Shown here: positions 53,589 through 61,718 of the stretch, piece after piece
How positions within the stretch are numbered: the first letter of the stretch is position 1
Layout: each line of letters starts with the position of its first letter
Assembly (NCBI GenBank): GCA_035937155.1
Contig: DASYVJ010000003.1
Span: 11,622-75,621, forward strand
Source: Palsa-870 sp035937155
GTDB lineage: Bacteria > Chloroflexota > Dormibacteria > Dormibacterales > Dormibacteraceae
DNA: 64,000 bases
Direction: 5' to 3'
Notes under the pieces: model-generated
Databases searched by the model: none
Told to the model about the DNA's origin: nothing
Seen by the model: only the letters and a program-made list of their open reading frames with translations
Program-made: the position numbers and the translations under genes

Positions 53589-55318
53589 GCGGCGGGCTCC
53601 GCGGCCTGGCTGGACACGATCTCGACGTACGTCGGACAGCTCTCGAGCAGTTCCTGATGGGTGCCGAGGCCGACGATGGCGCCGTCGTCAAGGACGACGA
53701 TCTGATCGGCTCCCGCGATGGTGGAAACTCGCTGGCTGACGACCACCACAGTGGCCTGTGCGATGCGAAGACGGAGCGCGGCCCGTAGCCGTGCATCGGT
53801 GGCCAGGTCAAGGGCCGAGAACGAATCGTCGAAGAGGTAGACCTCGGGCTTCATTACCAGCGCCCGGGCGATCGACAGTCGCTGGCGTTGTCCGCCTGAC
53901 ACGTTGGTGCCGCCCTGCGAGATCGGAGCATCGAGGCCACCCGGCATCGCCTCGACGAAGTCCCGCGCCTGCGCCACCTCCAGCGCTTCCCACAGCTCGT
54001 CGTCGGTGGCCTGCGGGTTGCCGTAGCGCAGATTGCTCGCGACCGTGCCGGTGAAGAGGTAAGCCTTCTGCGGCACGAGCCCGATGCGATTCCAGAGCAA
54101 CTCGGGATCGAGGTCGCGAACGCTGACCCGGTCGATCAGGACGTCGCCCGACGTGGCATCGAACAGCCTCGCCACCAGCGACACCAACGTCGTTTTTCCT
54201 GCCCCTGTGCTGCCGATGATGGCCGTGGTCTGGCCTGCGGTGGCGCGAAACGAGATGTTGCGCAGCACCGGTTCTGCAGCACCTGGATAACGGAACTCGA
54301 CGTCTCGCAGCTCCAGCTCAGCGCGAGCCTTCACCTCACGAACCGGGTGCGCCGGCGGGACGACCGACGACTCTGTCTTCAACACCTCGCCAATGCGATC
54401 GGCACTCACGGCCGCGCGCGGAATCATGATCGCCATGAAGGTGGCCATCATCACCGACACCAGGATCAGCATCAGGTACATCAGGAATGCAGTTAGGGCA
54501 CCGATCTGCATCTCACCGCTGTTGACGCGGCCGGCGCCGAACCACAGCACCGCGAGGCTGGACGCGTTGAGGATGAGCATCACTGTCGGAAAGATCAGGA
54601 CCATCAGGCGGCCGGCGCGTAAGGCGGTGTCGGTCAGGGCGCGGTTGGCCGCGGCGAACCTCTGGGCCTCATCGTGTTCGCGGACGAACGCGCGCACCAC
54701 TCGGATTCCCGAAAGCTGCTCTCGGAGCACGCGGTTGACGACGTCGATGCGTGTCTGCATGGCGCGAAACTGAGGCACCATCCGGATCACGATCAAACCG
54801 ATCGCGATCACCAGCACTGGGATCGAGACGACCATCAGCCACGACAGTCCGACATCCTGCCGCAGGGCCATGATGACGCCGCCGACGAGCATGATCGGCG
54901 CGCCGACCAGCATCGTGCACGTCATTAGGACGAGCATCTGCATCTGCTGCACGTCATTGGTGTTGCGTGTGATCAGCGAGGGCGCCCCGAACTGGTTGAC
55001 CTCGCGGGCGGAGAACGTCCCGACCCTGTGGAAGACGGCCGATCTGACATCACGGCCAAAACCCATCGCAGACCGAGCACCGAAGTAGACAGCGGTGATC
55101 GAGCATGCGATCTGGACCAGCGTCACGGCAAGCATCCAGCCGCCGATCGAGATGATGTAGCCGGTGTCGCCAGTCGCCACGCCCTTGTCGATGATGTCGG
55201 CGTTCAGGCTGGGTAGGTACAGCGACGCTATCGTCGCGACAAGCTGCAGCCCGACGAGAACGAGCAGCATCGACGTGTAGGGCCGCAGGTACTCCCTGAG
55301 GAGCTTGATGAGCATCAT
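53585..55318 (-). CDS. ABC exporter half-transporter A (degenerate ATPase site)
   Basis: The 577-residue subunit has a six-helix membrane domain and a nucleotide domain with Walker A GSTGAGKTT, signature VSGGQRQRLSIAR and Walker B VYLFDDSFSALD, where Asp replaces the catalytic Glu. Together with subunit B this is the asymmetric heterodimer type (TM287/288, BmrCD). Seven bases separate it from the Clp-N gene upstream. Substrate unknown, most likely hydrophobic drugs or lipids. Confidence 0.95.
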   Translation of the reverse strand: MMLIKLLREYLRPYTSMLLVLVGLQLVATIASLYLPSLNADIIDKGVATGDTGYIISIGGWMLAVTLVQIACSITAVYFGARSAMGFGRDVRSAVFHRVGTFSAREVNQFGAPSLITRNTNDVQQMQMLVLMTCTMLVGAPIMLVGGVIMALRQDVGLSWLMVVSIPVLVIAIGLIVIRMVPQFRAMQTRIDVVNRVLREQLSGIRVVRAFVREHDEAQRFAAANRALTDTALRAGRLMVLIFPTVMLILNASSLAVLWFGAGRVNSGEMQIGALTAFLMYLMLILVSVMMATFMAIMIPRAAVSADRIGEVLKTESSVVPPAHPVREVKARAELELRDVEFRYPGAAEPVLRNISFRATAGQTTAIIGSTGAGKTTLVSLVARLFDATSGDVLIDRVSVRDLDPELLWNRIGLVPQKAYLFTGTVASNLRYGNPQATDDELWEALEVAQARDFVEAMPGGLDAPISQGGTNVSGGQRQRLSIARALVMKPEVYLFDDSFSALDLATDARLRAALRLRIAQATVVVVSQRVSTIAGADQIVVLDDGAIVGLGTHQELLESCPTYVEIVSSQAAEPAA

Positions 55319-55325
55319 TGCAACG

Positions 55326-55841
55326 TCACGCCGATCTTCTCGTCCGCGAGATCACCGCGGCAGGATCGATCCCTACGATGGCAAGTGCCCGCGGCACCGT
55401 TCCCAATTCCGCTTGAAGTATGCCGACGAGCAGATCCGTGTCCACCAGACTCGCCCGGCGAGGCCGGTCCGTGCGCGAAACGATCATGGCGCGCTTGATT
55501 GCGGCCTTGGCGGAGGTCCCCAAGGCCAGCGAACCGCCGCGTTCCGTCGCTTCCACCAGCTCGTCGCTGGGGGATTTGACGCCGGCAAAAGCAAGGCTGC
55601 GCCGATGCTCGTCGCGTAACGCGGAATAAAGACGCCGGTGATCCAGGCCACACGCGGTCAACAGCCTACCGGCGTCACTTTCGGAGTGGGCCGCCAGCGC
55701 CAGCAGCAGGTGCTCTGCTTCGACAAACTTTGCACGCTCACTCCTGGCCTCGATCTCGGATCGACGGATCACCTTCAGAGCGCTCTCTTGCGCAACCTTG
55801 GGCCGAGACGGCCGGCGACCGCCGAAGACTCTATTGAGCAT
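55326..55841 (-). CDS. Clp N-terminal domain protein without ATPase domain
   Basis: The 171-residue product has two copies of the Clp-N helical repeat (about residues 15-75 with FVEAEHLLLALAAHSESDAGRLLTACGLD, and about 105-165 with LVDTDLLVGILQAELGTVPRALAIVGID) and no AAA+ module. Free-standing ClpC-like N-domains can bind the peptides and drugs that target the ClpC N-domain. It overlaps the upstream HTH gene by 11 bases and sits seven bases before the ABC exporter, so all are coupled. The role as sensor is inferred. Confidence 0.9.
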   Translation of the reverse strand: MLNRVFGGRRPSRPKVAQESALKVIRRSEIEARSERAKFVEAEHLLLALAAHSESDAGRLLTACGLDHRRLYSALRDEHRRSLAFAGVKSPSDELVEATERGGSLALGTSAKAAIKRAMIVSRTDRPRRASLVDTDLLVGILQAELGTVPRALAIVGIDPAAVISRTRRSA

Positions 55842-56067
55842 TGCGCCTCCGCAGATCGATTCGGGCTAGCAACAGTCTCCTGAGATGCTTTTTGTGGACT
55901 GCCTGCCGGGTTACTCCAAGAGCTTCTGCAACTTGAGACCACGACCAGCCCGCACGCATCGCTCGCTCGACTTCGGCCTCCTCGATACGATCCGCCAGCG
56001 CTCGAAGTGCCAGGGCAGCCGCCAGGCCATCGGCCGGGCCGCCAATCGGAGATGGTTCTGAAGGCAT
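55831..56067 (-). CDS. Small HTH protein paired with the Clp-N gene
   Basis: The 78-residue product has helices LAAALALRALADRIEEAEVERAM, then the HTH core GWSWSQVAEALGVTRQAVHKKHL near residues 40-62, ending in a basic RRRNAQ. This HTH type is often found beside single Clp-N proteins. It is first in the operon, so it is likely the local regulator. The ATG sits one base from the predicted transcription start. Confidence 0.85.
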   Translation of the reverse strand: MPSEPSPIGGPADGLAAALALRALADRIEEAEVERAMRAGWSWSQVAEALGVTRQAVHKKHLRRLLLARIDLRRRNAQ

Positions 56068-56069
56068 GC

Positions 56070-56103
56070 AAGCAACGATAGTTGCTTAATTTCGCCATGT
56101 CAA
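56070..56103 (-). promoter_or_regulatory. Consensus promoter with overlapping operator palindrome for the HTH-ClpN-ABC operon
   Basis: On the minus strand TTGACA (56098-56103), a 17-base spacer and TATCGT (56075-56080) form a near-perfect sigma-70-type promoter, with +1 at 56068, one base before the ATG. A perfect 7-4-7 inverted repeat AAGCAAC-GATA-GTTGCTT (56070-56087) covers the -10, and another GTTGCTT half-site lies at about 56110. This is expected for an autorepressor. Confidence 0.8.
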
Positions 56104-56143
56104 CCGGGGTTGCTTAGATTTGTCTCCTAGAGTGGTCGGTGCA

Positions 56144-56443
56144 ATGGTTGGAATGCCGTCTGAGGCTGTCATCCACTGCTCTGCCGAGACGATTTTCGAT
56201 TTGATCATCGACTTTCACAGCCAGGATCGCTGGCTGACGAAGTCCTCGGCGTTTCACGGCACCAACGAGATCTCGTCGAACTCGGTCACACTCGGAACAA
56301 CCTATCGCGAGCCTGGACCGTTCGGCGTCCGAACCGGAACGGTCAGTGAGCTCGTGCGACCGACGAAGGTGACGTTCCACCAACCGATGACCCTGCGGCT
56401 GGGCTTGGGGACTCTCGACGTGACTGTGATGTACACACTCACT
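56144..56443 (+). pseudogene. Truncated SRPBCC-domain gene (5' part only)
   Basis: The frame from the ATG at 56144 encodes MVGMPSEAVIHCSAETIFDLIIDF, HSQDRWLTKSSAFHG and the SRPBCC-like VTFHQPMTLRLGLGTLDVTVMYTL. The family's C-terminal helix is missing. After the ACT at 56441-56443 the frame continues to a stop at 56551 with sequence unlike the family, because it is antisense to a dihydrofolate-reductase-like relic. It is probably non-functional, though a shorter product is possible. Confidence 0.65.
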
Positions 56444-56494
56444 CGCGGCAAAGCCGTCCAAAGAGATCGACATCTGGCAGGTGACTATTCCCAT
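56444..56494 (-). pseudogene. N-terminal relic of a dihydrofolate reductase (RibD_C-like) gene
   Basis: Reading from the ATG at 56494 on the minus strand gives MGIVTCQMSISLDGFAA, matching the N-terminus of bacterial dihydrofolate-reductase family proteins (xVxxQxSxSLDGFxA). Homology stops abruptly after 17 codons at 56444, exactly where the SRPBCC frame on the other strand loses its family match. Confidence 0.6.
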
Positions 56495-56604
56495 GGCCTC
56501 ATAGCTATAGACGACCTAGCGGCGCAAATCTCATCGGTGGGCACCGATTAGTTTTGGGGCGAGGTCGGTCTAACGAGATAACAACCAAGCAGGAGGTTCA
56601 GACA

Positions 56605-57441
56605 ATGAGCTCATCGGTGGCGACGAAGATCGAGACTCTGAAAGTGCCCGGCGCCAACCTCTATTACGAGGTTCGAGGGTCAGGCCCAGTGCTGCTCATG
56701 ATGCCGGGCGGACCGGCTGACGCCACGGCGTTTCGGAGCATCGCCGGCCAACTTGACCCGCACTACACCGTGGTGACATATGACCCGCGCGGCCTGTCGC
56801 GCAGCAGGCTCGAGGGCCCGCTCGACGAGGAGCGGATCATCGAAGTTTTCGCGGATGATGTTCACCGCCTGCTGGCTGCCGTCACCAAGGAGAAGGCCGA
56901 CGTGTTTGCCAGCAGCGGCGGTGCTGTGATCGCGCTCGAGCTGGCGGCTCGGCATCCCGAGCAGCTGAAGACGGTGGTGGCACACGAGCCGCCTGCTCCG
57001 ACGCTGCAGCCCGACCCCGCTCACGTGCGAGCGGTCATGGAAGAGATCACCGCGACATACTTCACAGGGGGAATTGGGCCAGCGGTCCGGATATTCAGCG
57101 ATATGACCCGCAGCGGTCCTCCACCTGCTCCTGAGGGCGAGCCGACACCTGAGATGCTCGAGGACATGGCACGGATGCAGGGAAACATGGACCTTTTCTT
57201 CGGACCTTACGTCCTGGGCATTGCCCGATATGAGCCGGACTTCGCCGCCTTGAAGGCGGCCTCATGCCGGATCGTCGGGGCGGTAGGAAACGAGTCTCGT
57301 GGCGAGATGGCCCACGACGGTGGTCTTGCGTTGGCGAGTCGGATGGGGACGCAGGCAGTCGTGTTTCCGGGAGATCACGGTGGCTTCGGCAGCCACGCGG
57401 CCGACTTCGCAATCAAGCTGCGGGAAGTACTGGAGCAGTGA
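56605..57441 (+). CDS. Alpha/beta hydrolase
   Basis: The 278-residue product has LPGGPADATAF-like oxyanion segment (MPGGPADATAF), YDPRGLSRS, nucleophile Ser in FASSGGAVIALELAA (an ASSGG elbow instead of GxSxG) and His in PGDHGGFGSH. The ATG at 56605 has AGGAGG eight bases upstream. The downstream VOC gene starts within its stop codon (GTGA), so they form a pair. The same junction recurs as a relic near 61788. Confidence 0.9.
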   Translation: MSSSVATKIETLKVPGANLYYEVRGSGPVLLMMPGGPADATAFRSIAGQLDPHYTVVTYDPRGLSRSRLEGPLDEERIIEVFADDVHRLLAAVTKEKADVFASSGGAVIALELAARHPEQLKTVVAHEPPAPTLQPDPAHVRAVMEEITATYFTGGIGPAVRIFSDMTRSGPPPAPEGEPTPEMLEDMARMQGNMDLFFGPYVLGIARYEPDFAALKAASCRIVGAVGNESRGEMAHDGGLALASRMGTQAVVFPGDHGGFGSHAADFAIKLREVLEQ

Positions 57442-57842
57442 GTACGGCTCCGAAGAATATCGATGCCATCACTCTGTTCGTTGAGGACCTGGAGCGGTCA
57501 AAAGTCTTCTACCAGGATGTCTTCGGGCTATCGGTGTTCTTCGAAGACGAGAACTCCGCAGTGTTCAAGTTTGAGAACACCCTGATCAACCTCCTCAAGA
57601 TCCCCGCGGCCCGCGATCTAATCGAGCCGGGCGCGGTGGCCAGTCCTGGGGCCGGGTCGCGGTTCCAGCTGACCATCCCTGTGGATGACGTCGATGCAGC
57701 CTGCGCCGAGTTGAAAGCGCGAGGGGTGGAATTGCTAAACGGCCCGATGGACCGCCCGTGGGGAATCCGCACGGCGAGCTTCACCGATCCAGGCGGCCAC
57801 ATCTGGGAGTTCGCGCAGCCTCTCCCCCGAACCAGCAGCTGA
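57438..57842 (+). CDS. VOC family protein
   Basis: The 134-residue glyoxalase-fold protein has IDAITLFVEDLERSKVFYQDVFGL, EDENSAVFKF and a C-terminal GIRTASFTDPGGHIWEFAQPL with the metal-ligand Glu. The GTG start overlaps the hydrolase stop (GTGA). It is paired with a hydrolase but its substrate is unknown. Confidence 0.9.
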   Translation: MSTAPKNIDAITLFVEDLERSKVFYQDVFGLSVFFEDENSAVFKFENTLINLLKIPAARDLIEPGAVASPGAGSRFQLTIPVDDVDAACAELKARGVELLNGPMDRPWGIRTASFTDPGGHIWEFAQPLPRTSS

Positions 57843-57844
57843 CC

Positions 57845-58918
57845 TCAGCGACAGAATCCCGCAGGCTCGATGCGATTGGCTGTCGCGGGATCGCCGTCGT
57901 AGGCGAAGACTTTCCGGAAACCCCGATCGGGGCTGTAGAGGTAGATCCCGCGCGAGCCGCCAAACCACAGCCGGTCGCCGTCCCCCTGCAGATAATCAAG
58001 CGGAATGCTGCCCGAATAGACCAGCTGACCCGGCAACCCGGGTCGATCAAGGAGAAGTACCTCGTTGCCGCTGTTTCCGCCCAGTAACACCACTGGTCGG
58101 TCGATTGAGTCCAGGTCTATCAGCCACGGATACGAGCCAGCTCGGTAAAACCAGATGGTCTCGGCGCCGGTCGCCAGGTCGATCCTGACCAGGCTGTTGG
58201 CCGGCGCAATCTCGGTGGGCGGCCATACGGTTTTGTCTCGCGAATCGAAGCGGGCGACCCAGGCGTAGCCGTCGCGAACCGCCCACACGCGATGAATCTG
58301 TCCCAACTCCTTGATCGCCCCCGTCCTCGGGTCGAGCAGCCATACCCCTTCGCCCGGTCCCCCGATGGCGGAGCCAGACACGAGGTAAACGCCGGCCGCT
58401 CCGAAATCGGCGACCTCCGGACTCCATACCGGAGGCACCTTGAACGATTGGGAGATCCCAGACCTGACGTTGACGACAAAGGCCGTGAAGAGCCCGGTCT
58501 GCGAGCTGTAAGTCGTGTACGCGTAGGCGCTGCCGTCGGCCAGGGCTTGGCGCCCCCGGGCCGGCACCCAGCGCGATTGAGCCCGGTCATAGAAAGGAAC
58601 GACTCCGTCCCCGTACAGGACAGGCGTCGCCGTGGTCGCAAAGTCGGCCTCTGCATTGCGGTAGTGGACAGTTCCGCCCGCGTCTTCGGCTAACTTGGCT
58701 GCCGGAAAGGTGATGAATCCGCCATGCAATGTGAGGCCCGCTGCTTCAATCGGGCTTGTGACGATCGGCAGCCGGCAAGACAGGTCGAGCTTAGAGACGG
58801 GCAGGTCAGAGATCCCGCTCGGATAGGTGTGTGGGGTCGGGCTCGTAGTCACGCTGGGGCTTGGGCTCACAGCGGTGGTCGCATGAGCTGGGCCGCATGC
58901 GAGGAGTGCAAGGGCCAC
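57845..58918 (-). CDS. Lipoprotein with beta-propeller-like domain, start codon unclear
   Basis: The frame encodes a mature protein of about 350 residues after the lipobox LALLAC, with a Thr/Ser/Pro linker (VSPSPSVTTSPTPHTYP). Blade-like repeats follow (YLVSGSAIGGPGEGVWLLDPRTGAIKEL, VARFDSRDKTVWPP, LVRIDLATGAETIWFY, LWFGGSRGIYLYSPDRGFRKVF). A GTG at 58918 would leave an n-region of only a few residues. The frame continues upstream as IRRSLALVALALLAC, an ideal lipoprotein signal, but no ATG, GTG or TTG precedes it in frame. A one-base frameshift after the ATG reading MGVQTRR, or a non-canonical ATA start, would fix this. Confidence 0.7.
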   Translation of the reverse strand: MALALLACGPAHATTAVSPSPSVTTSPTPHTYPSGISDLPVSKLDLSCRLPIVTSPIEAAGLTLHGGFITFPAAKLAEDAGGTVHYRNAEADFATTATPVLYGDGVVPFYDRAQSRWVPARGRQALADGSAYAYTTYSSQTGLFTAFVVNVRSGISQSFKVPPVWSPEVADFGAAGVYLVSGSAIGGPGEGVWLLDPRTGAIKELGQIHRVWAVRDGYAWVARFDSRDKTVWPPTEIAPANSLVRIDLATGAETIWFYRAGSYPWLIDLDSIDRPVVLLGGNSGNEVLLLDRPGLPGQLVYSGSIPLDYLQGDGDRLWFGGSRGIYLYSPDRGFRKVFAYDGDPATANRIEPAGFCR

Positions 58919-59130
58919 GAGCGCGAGGGAGCGTCTTATCGTCGTGTCTGGACTCCCATCGTTAAGGATTACGCAGGCGGAGCAGGTTTGGTTTCAGCCC
59001 CAGGCGTCGGGGCTTCGGAGTCCGGCATGCAGCGGGCCGCGCGATGATCCGTTACAAGCGAACGGAGAATGGTGCAGCCATCAGTTATCCCCCGTCGGAG
59101 CGTTGCCGGCAGACATCAGGCTCGCAGTCC

Positions 59131-59823
59131 TCAGGCACCTTCGTTTTGGTCGGTGCGGCGACGACGCCGGCGGGCGAGCTGCACATTGGGCGACGCCTTT
59201 GCAGAATCTTCGACAACGGAGCGGACGAGCGTCCGAGCCGCCCACTCGATGACCTCGATCGCCTTCGCGGGAGGCAGCTCTGCGAAGTCTGTTAGAGGAA
59301 TGATCGGGTCGATGCCAAAAAACATCGTCAAGGCGCTCGAAAGTCGATCTAGCGTGGTGCCGTCGACTTTCCCCTGAAGCGGTTGCAATGCTTCGGCGAT
59401 CCAGCGGATGCGATGACCCGGGCGTCGGAACCCTGTCTCTGGATCCAGGGACAGCCGCAGCAAGGTGCGCAGCGTGGTCTCGTTCTGGAACGCCCACTCG
59501 GATACCTCCCTGGCCAGAACACCAACGCGTTCCACCGGATCGCCGGTTTCGAGAGCGACTCTGTCGAACCTCTCTACCGGCCCCTCAGGCGCAAACATCC
59601 GCATCTCGATGAGCAGGCTTTCTTGGGTCGGAAAGTATCGATACGCAGTCGCTCTCGAGACTTCCGCGACCTCGGCGACCTCGGCGACGGTGGGTTCGCG
59701 GCCCAGCCGCAAGAGCTCGGAGGCCGCGTTGAGCAGCGCTTTGCGCGTGCGGTTCTTCTGCCGGTGGCGCATTGCCTGGGGCGATAGCTCGCCGGTCTTT
59801 GGGACTTGAGGTCGACTCACCAT
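59131..59823 (-). CDS. TetR family transcriptional regulator
   Basis: The 230-residue regulator has the N-terminal HTH RQKNRTRKALLNAASELLRLGREPTVAEVAEVAEVSRATAYRYFPTQESLLIEM. A long ligand-binding domain and a basic tail (QLARRRRRRTDQN) follow. The ATG at 59823 lies three bases after a predicted transcription start (-10 TATTGT at 59833-59838), and the divergent operon lies on the other side of a strong inverted repeat, which it probably binds. Confidence 0.9.
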   Translation of the reverse strand: MVSRPQVPKTGELSPQAMRHRQKNRTRKALLNAASELLRLGREPTVAEVAEVAEVSRATAYRYFPTQESLLIEMRMFAPEGPVERFDRVALETGDPVERVGVLAREVSEWAFQNETTLRTLLRLSLDPETGFRRPGHRIRWIAEALQPLQGKVDGTTLDRLSSALTMFFGIDPIIPLTDFAELPPAKAIEVIEWAARTLVRSVVEDSAKASPNVQLARRRRRRTDQNEGA

Positions 59824-59844
59824 CCCTACGATACAATATGTCTC

Positions 59845-59869
59845 GTTATGAGATACACTGTCTCATAAC
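59845..59869. promoter_or_regulatory. TetR operator (GTTATGAGA-N7-TCTCATAAC)
   Basis: A perfect 9-bp inverted repeat with a 7-base spacer lies between the tetR gene and the NTF2-VOC-SDR operon. A further TCTC at its left extends the symmetry. The length suits a TetR dimer. Confidence 0.8.
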
Positions 59870-59902
59870 AGACCGCTTCTAGTGGCTTAAGGAGGCTACG
59901 GA

Positions 59903-60349
59903 ATGAAACCACCCGAGATGGACAGGCTGATCGAAATCCACCTGACGGCTGAGAAGGCAGCGGACACAGCGGGAGCGGTTTCCGTCTACACCGACGATGT
60001 CGAGCACGACGTGGTCGGGGCTCCCAGTGGCCCGGTGCACGGCAAGAAGGCGGCTCAAGGGTTCTACGAGTACCTCACTCGAGAGGTTCACACCGAGGAA
60101 ATGCGACCAACCCACAGCTACTACGGCGAGGACTTCTGCGTCACCGAACACATGTGGACCGGCACCGTGCCTGGCAGCTTTTTCGGCATTCCGGGCCACG
60201 GCCGGCGGATCTCCCACCGGCTGTTGCACATCTGGGAGTTCCGTGACGGCCGGATAAGCCGTGAAAACGTGTGGATCGATGGTGGCAGCGCGATGGCCCA
60301 GCTCAGTGCTTCTGCCGACCCCACATCAACCGCGCGGGCAAATAGCTGA
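59903..60349 (+). CDS. NTF2-fold (SnoaL-like) protein
   Basis: This 148-residue product has the nuclear transport factor 2/SnoaL pattern MDRLIEIHLTAEKAADTAGAVSVYTDDVEHDVVGAPSG, HGKKAAQGFYEYLTREVH, EDFCVTEHMWTGTVPGSFFG and HIWEFRDGRISRENVWIDGG. The ATG follows AAGGAGG seven bases upstream. It is first gene of the operon repressed by the divergent TetR (inferred). The substrate is unknown. Confidence 0.88.
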   Translation: MKPPEMDRLIEIHLTAEKAADTAGAVSVYTDDVEHDVVGAPSGPVHGKKAAQGFYEYLTREVHTEEMRPTHSYYGEDFCVTEHMWTGTVPGSFFGIPGHGRRISHRLLHIWEFRDGRISRENVWIDGGSAMAQLSASADPTSTARANS

Positions 60350-60384
60350 AGACGGTCCGGCTTCATAGAGTGGAGAACAAGCCA

Positions 60385-60855
60385 ATGACTCACACGACCA
60401 GCCAACCGGTAGAGCACGAAGAGCATGAGGCGCCGATCATCAATGACGTGTACGGAAAGCTCCCGGCTCAGAACATAGAGCGCGCCAGGGCGTTCTACGC
60501 TGAGAAACTCGGCTTAAGGCCATATCGTGAGCACGCCAATCACCTCTACTACGAGGTCGGAGGTACCACCTTCATCATTTTCCCTAGCGCTGGAGCGCCC
60601 TCAGGGACTCATGATCAATTCGGTCTCATCGTCGACGACGTCGAGTCAACCGTGGCTCGGCTGCAGTCCAAAGGCGTGACATTCCAGGAGTATCCCGCCC
60701 CACCCGGGGCAAGCATGAAGCACGGGATTATGGACCGTGGGAGCATGAAGGCCGCCTGGTTCAAGGACACCGAAGGCAACCTCATCAGCATTGCGGAGTT
60801 CTCCCAAGGGTCCCCATTCAGGCATGAGCGAGTGAACAAGGAAAACAGCAAATGA
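60385..60855 (+). CDS. VOC family protein
   Basis: This 156-residue product has an N-terminal His/Glu-rich leader (PVEHEEHEAP), then YGKLPAQNIERARAFYAEKLGL, LYYEVGGTTFIIFPSAGA, FGLIVDDVESTVARLQSKGVTF and DTEGNLISIAEFSQ, the usual two-module VOC fold with a metal-ligand Glu in LYYEV and in IAEF. The start could be the upstream GTG at 60370. It shares its stop with the next gene (ATGA). Confidence 0.9.
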   Translation: MTHTTSQPVEHEEHEAPIINDVYGKLPAQNIERARAFYAEKLGLRPYREHANHLYYEVGGTTFIIFPSAGAPSGTHDQFGLIVDDVESTVARLQSKGVTFQEYPAPPGASMKHGIMDRGSMKAAWFKDTEGNLISIAEFSQGSPFRHERVNKENSK

Positions 60856-61664
60856 CATCCACTGCGAACTCATCGGGTCGCCCACTCGCCCTTGTCACAG
60901 GGGCGTCAGCCGGCATCGGCCGAGCTTATGCCGAGCGTTTGGCCTCGAATGGCTACGATCTCGTCGTCGTTGCGAGGCGAGCGGACCGACTGGACGAGCT
61001 CAAGCGTCAGCTCGAATCGGGACACGGCGTTTCGGTTCAACCCCTCGTCGCCGATCTGTCGACGGAGTCGGGTAGGCGCGCAGTAGATGCCGTAGCAACA
61101 GAACCGCGGCTCGAAGTCGTGGTCGACAGCGCGGCCCTCGCCTACTACATGCCGTTTGTAGACCTCCCACGCGAGAAGGCGGAGGAGCTGGTGAACCTCA
61201 ATGTGCTGGCTCCGGTGCAGATGATCCACGCCGTGCTTCCAGGCATGGTCGAGCGAGGGAAAGGAGCCGTCGTGAGCTTTGCATCGCTGCTAGCTTTCAG
61301 CGCGACTTCAGAGAATCCGCAGATGCCCAAGCGCGCCGTGTACGCCGCCAGCAAAGCCTTCCTCCTAGCCTTCTTTCAGCTGCTCTCGGTCGAGCTCCGT
61401 GATACCGGCGTCAAAGTGCAGATCGTTTGCCCTGGCATCGTGAAAACTGAGTTCCACACTCGTCAGAACATGGACCTGTCCGGCAGGCCGAGACTCGAGC
61501 CCGAAGACGTCGTCAAGGCGAGCATGATCGGCCTCGAACGCGGTGAGGTCGTATGCATCCCGACCCTCGAAGAGACCAACCTTCTTCAGCACCACGACCA
61601 CGCTGAAGGCGAAGTTCTAGCAGCCGGGATGCGACCGGCCCTGGCGCAGCGTTATCTCTCATAA
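60852..61664 (+). CDS. Short-chain dehydrogenase/reductase
   Basis: The 270-residue Rossmann protein has TGASAGIGRAYAERLA (NADPH-type motif), an Arg pair in VVVARRADRLDEL, active-site Ser in VSFASLLAFSA and Y-x3-K in VYAASKAFLLAF. The NNAG motif is replaced by DSAALAY, which is unusual. The PG motif is CPGIVKTEF. It overlaps the VOC stop by four bases and completes the NTF2-VOC-SDR set. Confidence 0.92.
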   Translation: MTSTANSSGRPLALVTGASAGIGRAYAERLASNGYDLVVVARRADRLDELKRQLESGHGVSVQPLVADLSTESGRRAVDAVATEPRLEVVVDSAALAYYMPFVDLPREKAEELVNLNVLAPVQMIHAVLPGMVERGKGAVVSFASLLAFSATSENPQMPKRAVYAASKAFLLAFFQLLSVELRDTGVKVQIVCPGIVKTEFHTRQNMDLSGRPRLEPEDVVKASMIGLERGEVVCIPTLEETNLLQHHDHAEGEVLAAGMRPALAQRYLS

Positions 61665-61718
61665 CAGCGACCATCGGCAGCCGTAACAGCAACCCGCAGA
61701 CCGATCAGTTTTGAGTCG

